Source: Girardinichthys multiradiatus
Lineage: Eukaryota > Chordata > Actinopteri > Cyprinodontiformes > Goodeidae
DNA length: 64,000 bases
Direction: 5' to 3'
Assembly: GCF_021462225.1 (NCBI RefSeq)
Contig: NC_061806.1
Coordinates: 28,044,144-28,108,143 of the forward strand
Shown here: positions 59,701-64,000 of the stretch, in pieces
Layout: each line of letters begins with the position of its first letter
Position numbering within the stretch: the first letter of the stretch is position 1
Position numbers and translations under genes: made by a program
Notes under the pieces: generated by a model
What the model was told of the DNA's origin: nothing
Seen by the model: the letters and a program-made list of their open reading frames with translations, nothing else
Database searches by the model: none

Positions 59701-61490
59701 TTAATTCAGTGTCATTTCTAAATGTTGACAAATGCCCCACATCAGCTTGGCAGCTGACAATAAAGATGATTTGTTTTATCCATCTCCTCTGACAAAAAGC
59801 TCTCTGCACTCTGAGCACACCGAGGTAATAACCGTGCAGCATCATTAGCACAGATTAATAGGCCTTTTAATGCAGTCATTAAACTGCAGGCAGAGATATA
59901 GATGGAAGGTGTCAGCAGAGAAAGTGTTCCCTTCTATTTCAGGATGCTTTCAGGCTCCTCGGGGTGTCTGAATTATAGGTGCCACTGGTGCTATCAGGAG
60001 CTAACAACATCCTGTGGCATTTACACTTCACTGCTCTTTAAACCGTGAACACTGAGAGCGTGCACAGTGGCAGCACAGCATGCTCACTGTTCCTTACACT
60101 TACTGAACGCACACCACCTGAGCTCAAACAAACTGAAAGGAAGAGGTTGTAGATGTTGTGCTTTTAGAAGATCCTGAAGCTGACCTGGTGAAAGCATCTT
60201 GACTGTGTCAGAATCCTGGACTTTAGTGTATTTTATCAGGATTCTGTGCTTTGGTTCTTATGTTTTGTATTTACTTGTGTTTAGTTGGAGATCTGTTTAT
60301 TCCCCTCTTCCTACCTGTGGTTTTACATCATCTCGTCAGTCTCGCGCCCTGCCCTCTGTGTTCATGCTCCCACTCGCCTCTCTGCTTGGAAGTGTTACTT
60401 CCTCCCAGGCCTGCTCCTATTTATCTGCTAAACGTTACCAACACTTCTTCAGCAAGCAGTGCATCAATGAAGCCGTTATTATATAACTTTGGTTATTTAA
60501 AATGACAAAGATCATATCTTCATGAACATCACGTTCGTCTAGAAAACATACAGATGAAGTTTCTGTTCCAGCTGTTTTAAACCATCTGGTTGAGCTCATC
60601 TCTTTTTCTGTAGAAACATCAGATTTGATCCTTCAAGATCAAAACAGACACGTTCTGTGTCAAAAATGCGATCTTCTTTGTAAGCCTTAGGTTTCATACT
60701 TGTTCAAGTTAGGTGCTGGTCAACTGCTGATTTATGGAGTCTTCACTGTTTAGTTTTAAAAGGTGGCCTCAGGACAAGAGGAATGGTGCTGGAGGGTCCA
60801 ACAGTCAGTCACAACTGAGAGATACAACAGATACAGAGGAAACCGCACATTAAACAGGATCGAGTTACACAGGAATCACATTGTGGCTAACAGGTCGTCC
60901 TGCACGCTGTCTCCATGACCAGTACCAGTACCTAATCTTCTGGATGTGAAGTAGCAGCTCAGAACACCTACGGTCCAGCTTGCTCCAGATAACTACCTGT
61001 TTCTAGTCCTGTGGTGGGCCCACCCCCCAGTATGGGACCATGTGTAGACAATCCCAACACTGTTATGTATCTGACCTGATACAGTGATTCTTACTCATCA
61101 GGGATACAAGCTCAGAGCAGCAGGCTGATGAAGGAATGGTTCTGATGGAGATCCTGTGGCCTGTTTTCTTGAAGAAAGTGAAAGTGTGGACTTCTTCTCC
61201 TGTTGGTGGGTGAAATATAGTAAAGAAAAAGTACACAACCCCAACTAACTGCACTATCTACTGTCAAATCTCTACTGGTCCTGACTTCTTCAGCAACCAA
61301 CTTCTTTTTAGAACCAGGCATGCATAATTGAGCTCAGCACCTACTTCCCACAGCCTTAACCTTGGCCAATAGGTGAGAAGCAAAGGTGGTGATGTAGTTC
61401 TAAAGACCGCCCCCTCTGTGTTTGCCACGCCCCCTTTGTTTTTACATTCCCAGGCTGAGGTGGAAAGATATGACGGAGTATTATGGCCTG
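56713..61490. other. Unique non-coding DNA, no gene seen
   Basis: No supported exon or mobile element. A possible T-rich LTR-like relic occurs near 60200-60480, without matching ends. The segment 59690-59930 is a candidate conserved non-coding element by appearance only. Confidence 0.4.
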
Positions 61491-61630
61491 GCTAAGATTT
61501 TTTTTTTTTTTATTACGAGTATAAAGTCGTAGGCTAATATTACGAGAATAAAGGCTGCTCCTCTTCCACAAAACAAGCAATTTCTTCCAGGTCCTTGTGG
61601 TTCTTTCTTCAAAAGAAACAGTCATATGTA

Positions 61631-63199
61631 CAGGTCCTTCTCAAAATATTAGCATATTGTGATAAAGTTCATTATTTTCCATAATGTCATGATGAAAATT
61701 TAACATTCATATATTTTAGATTCATTGCACACTAACTGAAATATTTCAGGTCTTTTATTGTCTTAATACGGATGATTGTGGCATACAGCTCATGAAAACC
61801 CAAAATTCCTATCTCACAAAATTAGCATATTTCATCCGACCAATAAAAGAAAAGTGTTTTTAATACAAAAAATGTCAACCTTCAAATAATCATGTACAGT
61901 TATGCACTCAATACTTGGTTGGGAATCCTTTGGCAGAAATGACTGCTTCAATGCGGCGTGGCATGGAGGCAATCAGCCTGTGGCACTGCTGAGGTCTTAT
62001 GGAGGCCCAGGATGCTTCGATAGCGGCCTTTAGCTCATCCAGAGTGTTGGGTCTTGAGTCTCTCAACTGTTCTCTTCACAATATCCCACAGATTCTCTAT
62101 GGGGTTCAGATCAGGAGAGTTGGCAGGCCAATTGAGCACAGTGATACCATGGTCAGTAAACCATTTACCAGTGGTTTTGGCACTGTGAGCAGGTGCCAGG
62201 TCGTGCTGAAAAATGAAATCTTCATCTCCATAAAGCTTTTCAGCAGATGGAAGCATGAAGTGCTCCAAAATCTCCTGATAGCTAGCTGCATTGACCCTGC
62301 CCTTGATAAAATACAGTGGACCAACACCAGCAGCTGACACGGCACCCCAGACCATCACTGACTGTGGGTACTTGACACTGGACTTCTGGCATTTTGGCAT
62401 TTCCTTCTCCCCAGTCTTCCTCCAGACTCTGGCACCTTGATTTCTGAATGACATGCAGAATTTGCTTTCATCCGAAAAAAGTACTTTGGACCACTGAGCA
62501 ACAGTCCAGTGCTGCTTCTCTGTAGCCCAGGTCTGAGGAATGCGGCACCTGTAGCCCATTTCCTGCACACGCCTGTGCACGGTGGCTCTGGATGTTTCTA
62601 CTCCAGACTCAGTCCACTGCTTCCGCAGGTCCTTCAAGGTCTGGAATCGGCCCTTCTCCACAATCTTCCTCAAGGTCCGGTCACCTCTTCTCGTTGTGCA
62701 GCGTTTTCTGCCACACTTTTTCCTTCCCACAGACTTCCCACTGAGGTGCCTTGATACAGCACTCTGGGAACAGCCTATTCGTTCAGAAATGTTTTTCTGT
62801 GTCTTACCCTCTTGCTTGAGGGTGTCAATAGTGGCCTTCTGGACAGCAGTCAGGTCGGCAGTCTTACCCATGATTGGGGTTTTGAGTGATGAACCAGGCT
62901 GGGAGTTTTAAAGGCCTCAGGAATCTTTTGCAGGTGTTTAGAGTTAACTCGTTGATTCAGATGATTAGGTTCGTAGCTCGTTTAGAGACCCTTTTAATGA
63001 TATGCTAATTTTGTGAGATAGGAATTTTGGGTTTTCATGAGCTGTATGCCAAAATCATCCGTATTAAGACAATAAAAGACCTGAAATATTTCAGTTAGTG
63101 TGCAATGAATCTAAAATATATGAATGTTAAATTTTCATCATGACATTATGGAAAATAATGAACTTTATCACAATATGCTAATATTTTGAGAAGGACCTG
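61631..63199 (-). mobile_element. Tc1-like transposon, full length with 200-bp inverted repeats
   Basis: A 1,569-bp element flanked by TA on both sides (61629-61630 and 63200-63201). The terminal inverted repeats, 61631-61830 and 63000-63199, are each 200 bp and nearly identical. They begin CAGGTCCTTCTCAAAATATT and have inner ends matching ATTAGCATAT. The transposase lies between them on the minus strand. Length, long repeats and protein sequence fit the vertebrate Tc1 group of salmonid and flatfish elements as I remember them. The exact family was not checked. Confidence 0.93.
61907..62871 (-). pseudogene. Tc1-like DD34E transposase, nearly intact
   Basis: Starts MGKTADLTAVQKATIDTLKQ at 62871. 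Two N-terminal helix-turn-helix regions follow (KTQKNISERIGCSQSAVSRH; ETSRATVHRRVQEMGYRCRI), separated by a GRKKCGRKRCT basic motif. The catalytic triad is present: FSDES, FQHDLAPAH and DLNPIENLW, with 34 residues between the second Asp and the Glu. About a dozen residues usual between the DNA-binding part and TWATEKQHW seem to be missing in frame. A one-base frameshift near 62070 ends the frame at 62035. The usual tail (DELKAAIEASWASI through AKGFPTKY) is readable in another frame, ending near 61907. The copy is therefore probably inactive but young. Confidence 0.9.
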
Positions 63200-63880
63200 T
63201 ACAGTCGTTTCAAAGTCCAGATACTGGTAATTCACATGATGCTCAACAATCCTCATTTTATTGCATGGAAGACTGTACATTTTAGAAGAGTTCTCATATA
63301 AATCCCAACTTTATTCTCATAATATTTTGACTTTATTCTCGTAATCAAAAAGAAAAATCTCTGACACTAATAGTCCATCGTAGATAAGACAAAATAGCAA
63401 CGGAGGAATGTAAAAAAGATAGATGGAAATAAATGGGCTCAGGAAAATCTGTTGGGGAAGAAAATACAGCAGGGATACAATAGAAGGGAAAATATATCAG
63501 TGCTTAAGAAATGAAATGACAAAACAATAATCTATTTATCTCTTTACTTCACAAATACATTTTTGAGGTATTAAACATGAAAGAAATAAAAGGGCTGGAA
63601 AAGTTATATATCTCAAAAAATTCACATTTGTCAAAAGAAATTCAAAATAAATAAATAATGAGAATAAGAGCACAGAGATAAATTATAACAGCTATCCATA
63701 AATTGATATTTGAAATACAAATATCCATTTATTTATTGATCAGTTATTGAATAAATCTTCAAATTTTATTTTGTTGCATTTAATGACACATTAATTCATT
63801 TATTACATTATTTATTTTGTAAATCTTTATTTATCAAGGTATTTATATGTATTTGGTCCTCCATGTCTAAGCTCCGCTGC

Positions 63881-64000
63881 TTCTGCCCTAGCACCATCCG
63901 CAGCTTTAACGCCGGTACCAACACCAGCACCAGCAGCGACCCGTCCTGAGTTTTTTATTTAAGGGACATAAAAATGTTTACAGCTTGAGTTATTTGCTCT
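63881..64000. other. Non-coding end of window
   Basis: GC-richer sequence with CACCAGCACCAGCAGC; no gene seen. Confidence 0.4.

Larger units (their letters stand above)
61491..63880. repeat. Older AT-rich dispersed repeat hosting the Tc1 element
   Basis: Copies of a TTTATTCTCGTAAT word face each other on the two sides of the Tc1 insertion: 61513-61555 (ATTACGAGTATAAAGTCG, ATTACGAGAATAAAGG) and 63316-63345 (CTTTATTCTCATAATATT, ACTTTATTCTCGTAAT). The right flank continues with long ATTTATT-rich text to about 63880, which I recall as part of a widespread fish repeat. The ends and class of this outer repeat are not resolved. Confidence 0.5.

Noticed and set aside
60199..60505. T-rich stretch resembling a fish LTR
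   Set aside because: I could not find matching TG...CA ends or a target duplication.
62582..62911. 109-codon plus-strand frame
   Set aside because: It is antisense to the Tc1 transposase.

Overview
This is non-coding-rich genomic DNA from a teleost fish. The evidence is the mix of repeats: fish-type L2/CR1 and Rex1-like LINE remnants, Tc1-like transposons with 200-bp inverted repeats, a tRNA-derived SINE with a V-SINE-like core, Gypsy-like and ERV-like solo LTRs, and many CA/TG microsatellites. A percomorph is my best guess, but that is inference. No complete host protein-coding gene is recognisable. The window looks like an intergenic stretch or a very large intron.

Layout. 1-11.9 kb: mostly unique non-coding DNA, with a (CA)n tract and a 352-bp block that recurs in the LINE at 17.7 kb. 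11.9-12.5 kb: a broken Rex1-like LINE reverse transcriptase on the minus strand. 13.1 kb: a pentanucleotide tract. 15.3 kb: a decayed SINE. 16.97-23.35 kb: a nest of elements. An L2-type LINE on the plus strand carries the 352-bp foreign block and, further on, a Tc1/mariner element with DD36E spacing, which itself contains an LTR that has lost 193 bp. 24.3-25.0 kb: a candidate two-exon reading frame on the minus strand. 28.96-29.48 kb: a Gypsy-like solo LTR. 30.36-33.08 kb: a 2.7-kb minisatellite of 10-11-bp words with higher-order structure, followed directly by another LINE 3' fragment. 36.0-37.2 kb: a Rex1-like LINE on the minus strand, split by a SINE with a perfect 12-bp target-site duplication. 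40.2-40.8 kb: a 600-bp MITE-like element inside a short tandem array. 43.16-44.62 kb: the longer copy of the LTR seen in the nest, with a 4-bp target duplication. 45.8-46.6 and 48.9-49.1 kb: LINE fragments. 52.7-53.1 kb: a decayed Tc1 transposase. 56.0-56.7 kb: an unidentified hydrophobic reading frame beside a tRNA-derived SINE. 61.5-63.9 kb: a Tc1 element of 1,569 bp with TA duplications and 200-bp terminal repeats, inserted in an older AT-rich dispersed repeat.

The elements do not form a pathway. They record successive insertions, deletions and repair events. The most unusual items are the layered nest, the 99%-identical 352-bp block shared by two loci 9 kb apart, an LTR copy that has lost exactly the segment holding its CRE and TATA motifs, the higher-order minisatellite, and three perfect short-loop hairpins. 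I found no convincing undescribed multi-gene system. Positions come from reading by eye, and family names rest on remembered family features, not on searches.
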